Source of the DNA: Candidatus Goldiibacteriota bacterium HGW-Goldbacteria-1
GTDB taxonomy: Bacteria > Oederibacteriota > PGYV01
Direction of reading: 5' to 3'
NCBI GenBank assembly: GCA_002839855.1
Contig: PGYV01000001.1
Coordinates: 285,092-349,091 of the forward strand
DNA length: 64,000 nt
Positions 36,524-45,371 of the stretch are shown in pieces. Position 1 is the stretch's first letter. Every line of letters starts with the position of its first letter. The notes under the pieces are model-generated. The model was not told the DNA's origin and searched no databases. It saw only the letters and a program-made list of their open reading frames with translations. The position numbers were made by a program, and so were the translations under genes.

Positions 36524-37984
36524 ATGAAAAAAAATTATGATGTAATAATAATCGGCTCCGGCATCGTCGGTTCGCTTATCGCGCGCTATATGTCCCGGTA
36601 TGAGTTGTCCATACTTGTCGTAGAAAAGCAGGCAGATGTGGGTATGTGCCCTTCTTCCGCCAACAGCGCCATTATTCACGCGGGCTATGACCCCAAACCC
36701 GGCTCTGTAAAAGCCGTTATGAACGCCGAAGGCAATAAAATATGGCACACCCTTGCGCCCGAACTTGGAATCATGCACAAAGAAACAGGCAGCTGTGTCG
36801 CGGCGATAGGAGAAGAGGAACTTCCCGCGCTTGATAAACTTCTTGAAAACGGCAGGGCAAACGGCATTCCCGGGCTGGAGATTATAAGCGGCAGCGAGTT
36901 TTTAAAAAAAGAACCTTTAATAAACCCTTTGATTTCCGGTGTGCTGTGGTCGCCTACCGCCATGGTAATAGACCCTTTCGGCGCCGTGCTTGCGGCGGCA
37001 GAAAACGCGGTAACCAACGGCGCAGAGTATCTGTTTGAAACTGAATTTACAGGTTTTATTTTTGAAGGTAATAATATAACCGGTATTCATACAAATAAAG
37101 GCGATTTTTCCTGCAGATGGGCAGTAAACGCGGCAGGGCTTTATTCGGATGAGGTCGCGCACAAAGCCGGAATAAGAAAAGATTTTAAAATCATCCCCCG
37201 CAAAGGCGGCTATCTTGTTTTTGACGCTGCAAAATTTCAGATTAACAATGTCCTGTTCCCTGTGCCGTCCGGCCTTGGCAAAGGCACACTTGTATCCGTC
37301 ACAACCCACAGTAATATTTTAATAGGCCCTGACAATGAACCCGCGTCTGATAAAGAAGACACATCAACCACGGCTTTTGGCATGGCTGCAATAATTTCCG
37401 GGGCAAAAAAACTTATCCCTACAATTGACGAGCGTAACGCGATTGCAATGTACGAAGGCATCCGCGCCAAAGGCAGCGGCGACAGGGATTTTATCATTGA
37501 AAGGCCTGATGAGATAAAAGGTTTTATAAATATATGCGGGATAGAGTCGCCGGGCTTTGCCTCCGCGCCGGCAATTGCGTTAAAGGCAATTGAACTTATG
37601 AAAGAAGGCGGAGAAAGTTTTATAGAGAAAAAATCATGGAACCCGGTAAGAAAACCTTTTCCCCATTTTCACAGGATGAATTTGGAGGAAAAAGCCGCGC
37701 TTGTTAAACAGAACCCCGCTTATGGCAGAATAGTCTGCAGGTGCGAAGAAGTAACAGAAGGCGAAATTATAGACGCCATACACTCCCCAATCCCCGCGCG
37801 CACGTATGACGGGATTAAACGCAGGACATGGCTTGGCACAGGCCGCTGCCAGGGCGCCTTTGATTATCCCCGCGTAATACAGATACTTGCCCGCGAACTT
37901 GGAATTGACGAAACAGAGGTCACAAAAAAAGGCAAAGGCAGTAATCTGGTTTTCAGAAAAACCAAGGACGTATTAAATGGCTAA
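36524..37984 (+). CDS. FAD-dependent glycerol-3-phosphate dehydrogenase-like protein with [2Fe-2S] domain
   Basis: A 486-residue GlpA-type oxidoreductase. The FAD motif VIIIGSGIVGSLIARYMSRY is at residues 7-26, SSANSAIIHAGYDP near 43. The C-terminal BFD-like domain (about 405-460) has CRCEEV and GTGRCQG, four Cys for a [2Fe-2S] cluster. With the following FAD/NAD oxidoreductase and DUF1667 protein it forms a module widely found next to glpK in anaerobes, probably oxidising glycerol-3-phosphate. AAAGGAA ribosome binding site. Confidence 0.88.
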   Translation: MKKNYDVIIIGSGIVGSLIARYMSRYELSILVVEKQADVGMCPSSANSAIIHAGYDPKPGSVKAVMNAEGNKIWHTLAPELGIMHKETGSCVAAIGEEELPALDKLLENGRANGIPGLEIISGSEFLKKEPLINPLISGVLWSPTAMVIDPFGAVLAAAENAVTNGAEYLFETEFTGFIFEGNNITGIHTNKGDFSCRWAVNAAGLYSDEVAHKAGIRKDFKIIPRKGGYLVFDAAKFQINNVLFPVPSGLGKGTLVSVTTHSNILIGPDNEPASDKEDTSTTAFGMAAIISGAKKLIPTIDERNAIAMYEGIRAKGSGDRDFIIERPDEIKGFINICGIESPGFASAPAIALKAIELMKEGGESFIEKKSWNPVRKPFPHFHRMNLEEKAALVKQNPAYGRIVCRCEEVTEGEIIDAIHSPIPARTYDGIKRRTWLGTGRCQGAFDYPRVIQILARELGIDETEVTKKGKGSNLVFRKTKDVLNG

Positions 37985-38915
37985 ACAAAAACAATTGTTA
38001 ATCAAATTCAACTATTACCCCCGCCTCGTTGTTTGTTTTTTCGGACTTATAATATCTTATTTCACTGTTTCCCGTATTAATTTCTCGCTCAACAAACTCG
38101 TACTAATATCAACATCTGTAATTATTGCAGGCTATATATTAACACTTCTTTTTCGCCTGTTTTTTGCCAATAAACCCGCTTTCATAATTAATAACGAAGG
38201 CATTTTAAATTATACGAAGCTAAAACCATCATTTACCAAATGGGAAGATATTATTCAAATCTCGATAAAGCATACCTGGTTTTACATTTCTACAAAAACT
38301 TCAAAGAAAAATTTCTATATCCCTTTCATCGATATTACCCCGCCCGAATTAGAAAAATTTATTATAGAATCAGGATATTTTAAGCACGGCATTAATTACA
38401 ACAACAGAATAAAAACTGTATTTAACAATCCCAAAAAAATATTTTCAGATTTTTTTAAATTTAGAAAACTAAAAAAATCACTTCGCAATATACGAAATGC
38501 TTTTGTTGCTATTGTTATTATACTTTTATTTATCTTCATTCCGTTTACATTCAAGGATATTTTTTGTCCTTTATGCTGGGAATTGTTTGTAGCAGTTTAT
38601 TACATGTCTATAGCATGGTTCATTTTTATTCAATATCAGAACCTAAGAATAGAAAACCGGCCATTACATCCAAAAAATGTAACTTTAAACCATCTGATTT
38701 CTTTACCCGTTCTTATTATAATGCAAATTATCGGAGTATTGATTCTTTATAATAAATACGGTTACGAAGAATATAATCAGTTACGAGTGCCTATAATATT
38801 GGTTATTTGGATAGCAGTTACTGTGATAATCTCATTATTTATGACAGAAGAAAAAAAACCACGACATTCAAAGACTGCAATAAATCGCTCTTCAAACAAC
38901 AGGATAGACGGATGA
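37977..38915 (+). CDS. Membrane protein with PH-like cytoplasmic loop, inside the glp operon
   Basis: A 312-residue protein that I cannot assign firmly. Two transmembrane helices (about residues 14-55) are followed by a soluble domain resembling STM3941/bacterial PH-like proteins (INNEGILNYTKLKPSFTKWEDIIQISI), then four more hydrophobic helices. It overlaps the previous gene by 8 bases. It is much richer in A+T than the flanking genes and separates partners that are normally adjacent, which suggests a later insertion. Confidence 0.72.
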   Translation: MAKQKQLLIKFNYYPRLVVCFFGLIISYFTVSRINFSLNKLVLISTSVIIAGYILTLLFRLFFANKPAFIINNEGILNYTKLKPSFTKWEDIIQISIKHTWFYISTKTSKKNFYIPFIDITPPELEKFIIESGYFKHGINYNNRIKTVFNNPKKIFSDFFKFRKLKKSLRNIRNAFVAIVIILLFIFIPFTFKDIFCPLCWELFVAVYYMSIAWFIFIQYQNLRIENRPLHPKNVTLNHLISLPVLIIMQIIGVLILYNKYGYEEYNQLRVPIILVIWIAVTVIISLFMTEEKKPRHSKTAINRSSNNRIDG

Positions 38916-39005
38916 AATTGTTCATTTTATTACCAGTTTCATTCATAAGCAAATTATAATTTGTACTTACTATAAACATCACTAAACTTTTAAGATATAA
39001 TAAAT

Positions 39006-39028
39006 GCCGCAACTTAAAAATTGCGGCT
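39006..39028. repeat. Palindrome GCCGCAA/TTGCGGC
   Basis: Seven-base arms around CTTAAAAA, just before the ribosome binding site of the next gene; a divergent member of the palindrome family. Confidence 0.45.
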
Positions 39029-39043
39029 ATAAAAAAGGATAAA

Positions 39044-40309
39044 ATGGAAAAAACTTATGACGTAATAGTAATCGGGGCCGGGCCTGCGGGCCTTGCCGCC
39101 GCCATAGAGGCAAAGAAAACAGGCGCCGCGCGCGTGCTTATAATAGAAAGAAACAACGAACCGGGCGGCATTTTAACCCAGTGCATTCACAGCGGCTTTG
39201 GCTCTGTCATATTCAAAAAAGACATGCCGGGTCCGTCCTACGCGCATAATTTCATCGAACAGGCGCGGGAACTTGGCATAGAGATGCTGTTTGACACAAT
39301 GGCGCTTGATATAACAAAAGAACGCGTCATTTACGCCACCAGTAAAAATGGCTTTATGGAATTTAAAGCGGGCGCGATAGTATTGGCAATGGGATGCAGG
39401 GAGCGCACGCGGGCTCAGATAAGAATCCCGGGCACAAGGCCGGCCGGCGTTTTTACCGCGGGCATGGTGCAGAGAATGGTAAATATAGAAGGGTTTATGC
39501 CTGGTAAAAATTTTGTGATACTTGGCTCCGGGGATATCGGCATGATAATGGCAAGAAGGCTGACGCTTGAAGGTAATAATGTCATAAAGGTGCTGGAACT
39601 TATGCCTTACCTTGCGGGCTTACGCAGAAATTACGTGCAGTGCCTGCAGGACTTTAATATTCCGCTGGAACTTTCCACCACCATTAAAACAATTAACGGC
39701 AGCAACAGGGTTGAATCCGTGGAAACCATAAAAGTTGATGAAAGTTTAAAACAGATTCCCGGTACAGAACAGGTTATTCCCTGCGACAGCGTGCTTTTGT
39801 CAGTCGGATTAATTCCTGAAAACGAGCTTTCAAAAAAAGCCGGTGTTATACTTGACCCGCTTACAGGCGGGCCGAAAGTTGATGAAAAAATGGCGACAAA
39901 TATTCCGGGCATATTTGCCGCGGGTAATGCTGTCACCATATACGACCTTGTGGATTATGTCTCTGAAGCGGGGTTTACCGCGGGCAGAAACGCGGCTTTA
40001 TTTGCCTCTGAAAAAACCGCTTCTTTAACTGATACCATTAAAATTACACCCGGTGATAATGTAAGGACAGTTGTGCCGCAGGCAATAAATAAACAGTTAT
40101 CAAATCATCCTGTCTTAATTGAACTTAGGGTCACAAAAGATTTCCCTTCCCCTGTCAAAATTGAACTGACAGACGGTAATAATGTGGTGCTTTCTTTCAG
40201 GGAAAAATACGCGCGCCCGGCAGAGATGATAACGCTTAAAATAAACCCGGAACTTTTCATGGAAAAAACCGCAGGTATATCCGGCGCCCTTAAAGTGAGG
40301 GCGGTATGA
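39044..40309 (+). CDS. FAD/NAD-dependent oxidoreductase, GlpB-like partner
   Basis: A 421-residue pyridine-nucleotide-disulfide-type flavoprotein. The FAD motif VIVIGAGPAGLAAAIEAKKTG is at the N-terminus, with NNEPGGILTQCIHSGFG, AMGCRERTR, an NAD motif FVILGSGDIGMIMARRL near residue 150 and FAAGNAVTIYDLVD near 290. It is the second flavoprotein of the glpK-linked module and should link glycerol-3-phosphate oxidation to NAD(H) or another carrier. Confidence 0.88.
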   Translation: MEKTYDVIVIGAGPAGLAAAIEAKKTGAARVLIIERNNEPGGILTQCIHSGFGSVIFKKDMPGPSYAHNFIEQARELGIEMLFDTMALDITKERVIYATSKNGFMEFKAGAIVLAMGCRERTRAQIRIPGTRPAGVFTAGMVQRMVNIEGFMPGKNFVILGSGDIGMIMARRLTLEGNNVIKVLELMPYLAGLRRNYVQCLQDFNIPLELSTTIKTINGSNRVESVETIKVDESLKQIPGTEQVIPCDSVLLSVGLIPENELSKKAGVILDPLTGGPKVDEKMATNIPGIFAAGNAVTIYDLVDYVSEAGFTAGRNAALFASEKTASLTDTIKITPGDNVRTVVPQAINKQLSNHPVLIELRVTKDFPSPVKIELTDGNNVVLSFREKYARPAEMITLKINPELFMEKTAGISGALKVRAV

Positions 40310-40686
40310 CAAAAAAATTCATCTGCATCAGGTGCCCCAAAGGGTGCGAAATAACCACAACACTTGACGGCAGCGGCGTCATAACAGAAATTACCGGCAA
40401 CAACTGCAAGCTTGGCGTTGATTATGTTAAAACAGAAATAACCGACCCGCGCCGCACGCTTACCACAACCGTGGAGGTAATAGGAGCGGAGCTGCCTTTA
40501 TGCCCTGTCTGGACAGAATCCCCCATACCTAAAGACAAAATAATGGAACTTGCGGATGCATTAAGGACAATAAAAGTAAACGCCCCGGTGAAAATAAACC
40601 AGATAATTCTTGAAAACGCCCTGGGAACAGGGGTAAATGTGGTGGCGGCAAGGGAAATAAAAAAACATAGCACCTTAGCTATTTAA
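40306..40686 (+). CDS. DUF1667 Cys-rich protein
   Basis: A 126-residue small protein of the DUF1667 family. The N-terminus CIRCPKGCEITT and NNCKLG provide four Cys, likely binding a metal or iron-sulfur cluster. Its ATG overlaps the stop of the preceding flavoprotein gene by 4 bases. It is a constant partner of the two flavoproteins in this module, presumably an electron-transfer subunit. Confidence 0.92.
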   Translation: MTKKFICIRCPKGCEITTTLDGSGVITEITGNNCKLGVDYVKTEITDPRRTLTTTVEVIGAELPLCPVWTESPIPKDKIMELADALRTIKVNAPVKINQIILENALGTGVNVVAAREIKKHSTLAI

Positions 40687-40886
40687 GCAATTAAGCTATA
40701 GCGGAAGATTAAACATCATAACACTTTAACGATTTAAGCAAATAAACATGAGCGAAGGATTATTACGATGTCTCGCTATAGCTTAACCCGCTATGTTTCA
40801 TCTTTCGCTTCTGCTTATCTGCCTATAGCTTAACCCGCTATGTTTCATCTTTCGTGCTTATCTGCCTATAGCTTAATTCGCTATTC
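40687..40886. repeat. Dispersed CTATAGCTTA repeat cluster
   Basis: No gene. The segment holds inverted and tandem copies: TTAAGCTATAGCGGAA at 40693, then two direct copies of about 50 bases, each with CTATAGCTTAACCCGCTATG and TTTCATCTTTCG, at 40775-40880. Similar pieces occur at 11740-11785, 21865-21900 and 34665-34790. Confidence 0.7.
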
Positions 40887-41891
40887 CTACCACTTCGCCT
40901 CATGCTTTTCTGTTACCCCATACGCTTCTTTAATAATATATTTCTTTTTGCCGTCCTTTATATATCCTGAAAATATCCCAAACGGCTGGGAATACACACT
41001 TTTAATTAAAAACATATTTATATCAGCCTCTCTTTGCCCTTCCGGTTTAAATACAATACTAACGTTTTTATTTTTTACCGTCCACTCTTTCATCATGTTT
41101 TTTTCATCATAACAGAACTCTGTAATGCCTGCGTCAAAGCGCCTGCCGTTAATCCAGAACGCGTTTTCAGAGTGGCCGTTTTTGTTTATACCGCGTGAAA
41201 AATTAAAACTTATATTATTCCCTTTTGTATCTGTTCCGCACCCTGACGCCCAATCCCAGACAGTCCGCCTTTGTAAAATTCCAAACGAAAAATCCATGCT
41301 GCCTGCAGATATGGCTTTTTTTACCGCGTACTCTTTGCCGTCAATATTAATGTTGCCCTTAACCTTCATTCCGCATTCTTTCATGGTGTAGTTAAAGCCT
41401 TGATTACCTTCCATTGTGACAAGATTCAGGCCGTCGGAAAGGCGTGCAAATATAATATCAATTTTAACCCTGTTATGAATTTCGCATTTAACCGCCGCTT
41501 CTTTCTCGGATAATATAACCTGCGCGTCAGCTCCTGAATTTTTAAATGTAAACCGCCCATCAGCCGCGCTTCCGATAAATTTTGTATTAAGCGCTAACGG
41601 CATCATAAAATCAAACTGCTTTATGCTTTTATCTTTTCTGTTAAAAACATACAGGAATAATTCAGACAGATACCCCGCATGTACCATTGCCATGCCAAAA
41701 ATAAAATCCCTGCTGTATATTCCGGTGAAAATCCATCTTTTATGGCGGAAGATTTCCATCAGTTTTCTGCCGGCAGGCTGCATTTTAAATTTACCCGGCA
41801 GCACATATTGGCTGATGTTAAGATTATTTATTGGGCCTTTATGAAATCCAAAAACAGGTTTGCCGTTATCGTCTATCAGGCTGTTTCCCAT
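40887..41891 (-). CDS. DUF2804 family protein
   Basis: About 334 residues, starting at ATG 41891; the frame is open 12 bases further through a TTG. Segments NLNISQYVLPGKFK, KRWIFTGIYS, TVWDWASGCGTDTKGNNISFNFSRGIN and SENAFWINGR match DUF2804, a beta-rich family of unknown function often found with lipid-related genes. It follows an alpha/beta hydrolase gene by 16 bases, so the two probably form one transcript. Confidence 0.85.
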   Translation of the reverse strand: MGNSLIDDNGKPVFGFHKGPINNLNISQYVLPGKFKMQPAGRKLMEIFRHKRWIFTGIYSRDFIFGMAMVHAGYLSELFLYVFNRKDKSIKQFDFMMPLALNTKFIGSAADGRFTFKNSGADAQVILSEKEAAVKCEIHNRVKIDIIFARLSDGLNLVTMEGNQGFNYTMKECGMKVKGNINIDGKEYAVKKAISAGSMDFSFGILQRRTVWDWASGCGTDTKGNNISFNFSRGINKNGHSENAFWINGRRFDAGITEFCYDEKNMMKEWTVKNKNVSIVFKPEGQREADINMFLIKSVYSQPFGIFSGYIKDGKKKYIIKEAYGVTEKHEAKW

Positions 41892-41907
41892 TTTCAACCC
41901 CAAATTT

Positions 41908-42750
41908 TTAATTTTTCCACTTTGTGTTCTGAATACCGCCGCTTTTTTTTGCGGTCTCTGTTATCCACTTATGAATATCCGCGAAAATCCTCTTTCTGTC
42001 TTTTTCTATCGTCAAAGCGTGAAAAGTATTTTCATATTTAATCAGGCGTTTTTCGGATTTAATTTTACCGAATATGCTTTCCATCGATTTTGTATTAATC
42101 AAATAATCCTGGTCTGCTATTAAAAACAGCGCGGGAATTTTAATACTGCCGGTTTTAAACCCCGCCTTTATCTGTTTTAACAATATCTCTTTAAGGGGGC
42201 CTGCCGCGGCAAAACGGTGCTCTTTTTTCTCTTTTTTAAGCCACTGTAAAACCGCTTTATCATGGGTCAGTTCTTCGCTTTTAAACGGCATCGCAAAGGG
42301 CCTTTTGGGGTTGATGACAGAGTTTAAAAAGATATTAAGCCTGTAGCCAAGGCTCATTTTCATGTTATCCATGTAAGCAGGCGACACTTCTATGACGCCG
42401 CTGTAATTCTGGTCGTATTCAATAAGGTTCATGTGCGCTATAAGCCCGCCCATTGATTCGCCTATTATAAAAACAGGCGCGTTTGGATTTTCGCTTATTG
42501 CCATGGCTTTTAAGGCGGCAATGTCCCTGTAATATACCTTAAAAGATTTTGCATAACCGGGTTCCTGTGCCAAAACCCCATACCCTTTAAGTTCAATAGC
42601 GTAAACCGCGATTTTTTTTGCGTTCATGAATTCGGCAAGAAATTTCCACCTGTCAGTATGAGCGCCCATTCCGTGAACCGCGATTATGACAGCTTTAGAT
42701 TTTTTTACCCCCCACTTCCTGAAATAAATCCCGTTTTTTTCTTCAGGCAT
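41908..42750 (-). CDS. Alpha/beta hydrolase, monoacylglycerol-lipase-like
   Basis: A 280-residue serine hydrolase. AVHGMGAHTDRW near residue 26 forms the oxyanion region, the nucleophile elbow is GESMGG near 99, and the catalytic Asp and His fit ADQDYL (near 213) and NTFHALTIE (near 243). The lid and layout resemble lysophospholipase or monoacylglycerol lipase enzymes. The natural substrate is unknown. GGAGGG ribosome binding site. Confidence 0.88.
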   Translation of the reverse strand: MPEEKNGIYFRKWGVKKSKAVIIAVHGMGAHTDRWKFLAEFMNAKKIAVYAIELKGYGVLAQEPGYAKSFKVYYRDIAALKAMAISENPNAPVFIIGESMGGLIAHMNLIEYDQNYSGVIEVSPAYMDNMKMSLGYRLNIFLNSVINPKRPFAMPFKSEELTHDKAVLQWLKKEKKEHRFAAAGPLKEILLKQIKAGFKTGSIKIPALFLIADQDYLINTKSMESIFGKIKSEKRLIKYENTFHALTIEKDRKRIFADIHKWITETAKKSGGIQNTKWKN

Positions 42751-42812
42751 AGCACCCTCCAGGGAATGTATTTGTTTCCATAGTTATTATAGCACAAATA
42801 CATACCCCGGAT

Positions 42813-43478
42813 TTAATCGATAAATGTCATTACCTTTACTGATTTATCTTTATCTATCCTATATTTTATTAATTTCCCGCATTTTAACACCTGAAGGCCA
42901 TTTTTCATTTCAAGATTCTCCGTTTCGGCAAAATACTTAAAAATAAACGGGCCTTTTACCGCTTTAAATATAACCGAACTGCTGTCTTCACTGAAAGTTT
43001 CAAGTTTATAAGCGGCTTTTTTATCACCGATAAGGGCAAGTATATCTTCTTTATCCGCCCTTGTACCGCGAAAAGCCATCAGGTAATCAAAATCTAAATT
43101 GTTATCAAAAGTATAAACACCGGCTCCGGTTTTTTCTGACGAAATATTATTCGCTATGTTTTCCAGTTCAGTGTTATATTTGCCAAATAACGCATCCGAT
43201 GAAATGTTATTAATCACTAAAACTAAAACCGCCCCCGCGGCTGCAACAGCTGTTACGATTAAAATCACCCTTATTCTTTTCTTTCTCAACAACAAAAAAG
43301 ATACAATTAAAGCCGAGGCAATCAATCCTGCTATTAATTTTATATATGTAGTCAGATCAATATCAAGAATTACTTCACAGGTTTTAACAGGTATAGAAGA
43401 TACAAAAGAATATAACACCATTACAAGCGAAAACCCAATAACAATACCTGCTGCTGATAAAGCCAAAATTTGTTTCAT
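42813..43478 (-). CDS. Membrane protein of unknown function
   Basis: About 221 residues with three hydrophobic helices in the first 95 residues (ILALSAAGIVIGFSLVMVLYSF; YIKLIAGLIASALIVSFLLL; VILIVTAVAAAGAVLVLVI) and a C-terminal soluble domain of about 125 residues with no recognised motif. The chosen ATG at 43478 follows GGAG. It lies 16 bases after the DUF6973-like lipoprotein gene and may be its partner. Confidence 0.65.
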   Translation of the reverse strand: MKQILALSAAGIVIGFSLVMVLYSFVSSIPVKTCEVILDIDLTTYIKLIAGLIASALIVSFLLLRKKRIRVILIVTAVAAAGAVLVLVINNISSDALFGKYNTELENIANNISSEKTGAGVYTFDNNLDFDYLMAFRGTRADKEDILALIGDKKAAYKLETFSEDSSSVIFKAVKGPFIFKYFAETENLEMKNGLQVLKCGKLIKYRIDKDKSVKVMTFID

Positions 43479-43494
43479 TATCCACACTCCGTTA

Positions 43495-44931
43495 TTATTT
43501 CAGGGTTTTTAGGGATTCAACCGCATCAATGACAGCTTTATAATATGCTTCATCATCTTTAATCCCTTCATCGTGCAATAATCTGCCTATTTCCCTTCCT
43601 TTTTCATTATTAAAAAGATCCATCTCTTTTTCTTCGACTGGTCCCGGATTTAATTCGTGATTATTAGCAATCTCAACGGCAAATTCATCAACATCACGTT
43701 CCATCAGAGCGTTCCATAACGCATGTCTAAATGCGTCTCCCATGCAGTTATGCCTCTGCTTACTGCATAAATCAGGATTTTCTTTACAGAATTTTTCAGT
43801 CATTTCAAACGCTTTTTTTTGATCTTCATTAGCTTTCCATATATCCACAATCATTTCAGGATTGTCTTCAATTGTTTTCCTGTCACCTTCAGCAAGATTC
43901 CTTTTCTTCATCTTTTGAATCTTTTCCACAGAATCAGCAGCAAGTTTACCGAAAGATGCTTTAAGTTTTTTCTTCCATTCATCGTCCGGCTTTACAGGCA
44001 GATCAAATGCTAAAGGTTGAACATCCATTCGAAATGGATTTAGAAATGAATTAACCTGTATTTCATCTTCTGTCATATTAATAAAAGTTAGCTTTATCTT
44101 TGAATAACCGTCAGCTTTTACTAATGTAAACAGATCATAACCGTCAGCTTTTACCGGCCCCATAACATCAGGAAGAGATTCCGAAGATACCGCACGTCTT
44201 AAAACACTTGTATATTCTTCGTACTTATACGCAGTTCCCTTTACAAAATCCGCCACACCTTCAGCCTGTGCAAGTCCGGGAATCATGCTCTTCAAATAGC
44301 CCGCAGCCGCATCCTTTAAATAACTGTTAATTTTAAGATATGCCAACGGATCAATTTCCAGCAGCAGTTCTTTTTCTTTTTCTGAAAGAAATTCAAACCT
44401 GACATTATTTTTAAGATTCCACAGCAAATTTTGTTTTACATTTTTATCCGCTTTTATTCTTGTGTTAGTCGCTTTCATTATTTCATTAAACATCGGTATG
44501 TCCGGATCACCGTTCACTAACACATACGGCTCATTTTCAGCAGGAACCGCCTTGCCCGGATCAAGGCAGAATGAATCTACCTCTACAGAAAGTTCCGTCA
44601 TCGGAGGGACTAAATACTTGCCATTTTCATAATCAGCAAATTTTTCCCTATCCATATATGATTTATACTGCTCCGTCGCCTCTTCAAGCCCGGTAATTAT
44701 CTCTTTATATTCAGAGGATTTAAAATCACCATTAAAAGAATTTATCTTTATATCAAGTTCTGTGATTTTCTTAAGAAGTTTTTCCGGATTAACTTGTTTA
44801 ATATTTATCAACGACATCCCATTACTGCTGTAATCCGAAAGCATTTCTCCTTTGCCGCCTCCGGCACAGGAAATACTCATAAGCATAATAAAAACAAAAA
44901 ACGGAAACAAAAAAGTATTTTTACCCCTCAT
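43495..44931 (-). CDS. Lipoprotein with DUF6973-like C-terminal domain
   Basis: A 478-residue lipoprotein (lipobox SISC near residue 22). The long middle part is not recognised. The C-terminus has NCMGDAFRHALWNALM, IANNHELNPG and MDLFNNEKGREIGRLLHDEG. This pattern of His and Asp residues is found in DUF6973-type domains, thought to be small hydrolase or effector-like domains. AGGGGG ribosome binding site. The gap upstream of the gene holds repeats. Confidence 0.75.
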   Translation of the reverse strand: MRGKNTFLFPFFVFIMLMSISCAGGGKGEMLSDYSSNGMSLINIKQVNPEKLLKKITELDIKINSFNGDFKSSEYKEIITGLEEATEQYKSYMDREKFADYENGKYLVPPMTELSVEVDSFCLDPGKAVPAENEPYVLVNGDPDIPMFNEIMKATNTRIKADKNVKQNLLWNLKNNVRFEFLSEKEKELLLEIDPLAYLKINSYLKDAAAGYLKSMIPGLAQAEGVADFVKGTAYKYEEYTSVLRRAVSSESLPDVMGPVKADGYDLFTLVKADGYSKIKLTFINMTEDEIQVNSFLNPFRMDVQPLAFDLPVKPDDEWKKKLKASFGKLAADSVEKIQKMKKRNLAEGDRKTIEDNPEMIVDIWKANEDQKKAFEMTEKFCKENPDLCSKQRHNCMGDAFRHALWNALMERDVDEFAVEIANNHELNPGPVEEKEMDLFNNEKGREIGRLLHDEGIKDDEAYYKAVIDAVESLKTLK

Positions 44932-45010
44932 TGTAAAACCCCCTATGTATTTTTAAAGAATATATCATCCCCCGATATATTATGTCAAATAGTATTACAT
45001 ATGTTTATCA

Positions 45011-45190
45011 GAGGCGCCGCGCAAGTTTGCTGTATATGCGGCAGGACGGATTTAATGCCGCGACGGCAGATTCGGATGTTGCGCAAGTTCCCGATTGCCA
45101 ATGACGTTAACCTCTCTGATGATTTCAAGCTTGTTTGGATGCAAGAATCCCAATTCGCGGCGTGAACTAAAAAAAACACATAACCCGAAT
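45011..45190. repeat. Degenerate copy 3 of the inverted-repeat-bounded element
   Basis: About 180 bases sharing most positions with the copy at 48830-49029, including TGTATATGCGGCAGGACGGA, GATTGCCAATGACGTTAAC and GATTTCAAGCTTGTTTG. The left end is decayed; the right end keeps CTAAAAAAAACACATAACCC. The 44932-45371 gap has no gene, only this copy, two palindromes and an octamer tract. Confidence 0.65.
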
Positions 45191-45245
45191 AAAGAAAAAC
45201 TGATGGTTGGATAGTCAGCAAAGGCAATACCAAGACGTAAATCAA

Positions 45246-45275
45246 CTGCCGCGGGCTAAAGACCCGCGTCTACCA
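45246..45275 (-). repeat. REP-like GTAG palindrome
   Basis: Minus strand TGGTAGACGCGGG, loop TCTTTAG, CCCGCGG. Stem as in the copy at 817-844. Confidence 0.7.
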
Positions 45276-45292
45276 ATGCCAAAACAAACCAA

Positions 45293-45321
45293 GTGCCGCG
45301 CCCTAAAGGGACGCGCCTACC
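45293..45321 (-). repeat. REP-like GTAG palindrome
   Basis: Minus strand GGTAGGCGCGTCCC, TTTA, GGGCGCGG. It is paired with the previous copy just as at 817 and 877. Confidence 0.7.
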
Positions 45322-45332
45322 GGATCTAAACC

Positions 45333-45363
45333 GAGCTGCTGAGCCGCTGAGCTGCCGAGCTGC
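45333..45363. repeat. GAGCTGCT octamer tract
   Basis: Four eight-base units of the AGCTGCC family, ending 8 bases from the ABC-F stop codon. Confidence 0.55.
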
Positions 45364-45371
45364 AAAAAAAA

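Noticed and set aside
44985-45245. 86-codon minus-strand frame
   Set aside because: It lies inside the decayed copy of the inverted-repeat element; the similarity to the 48478 frame reflects DNA homology only.
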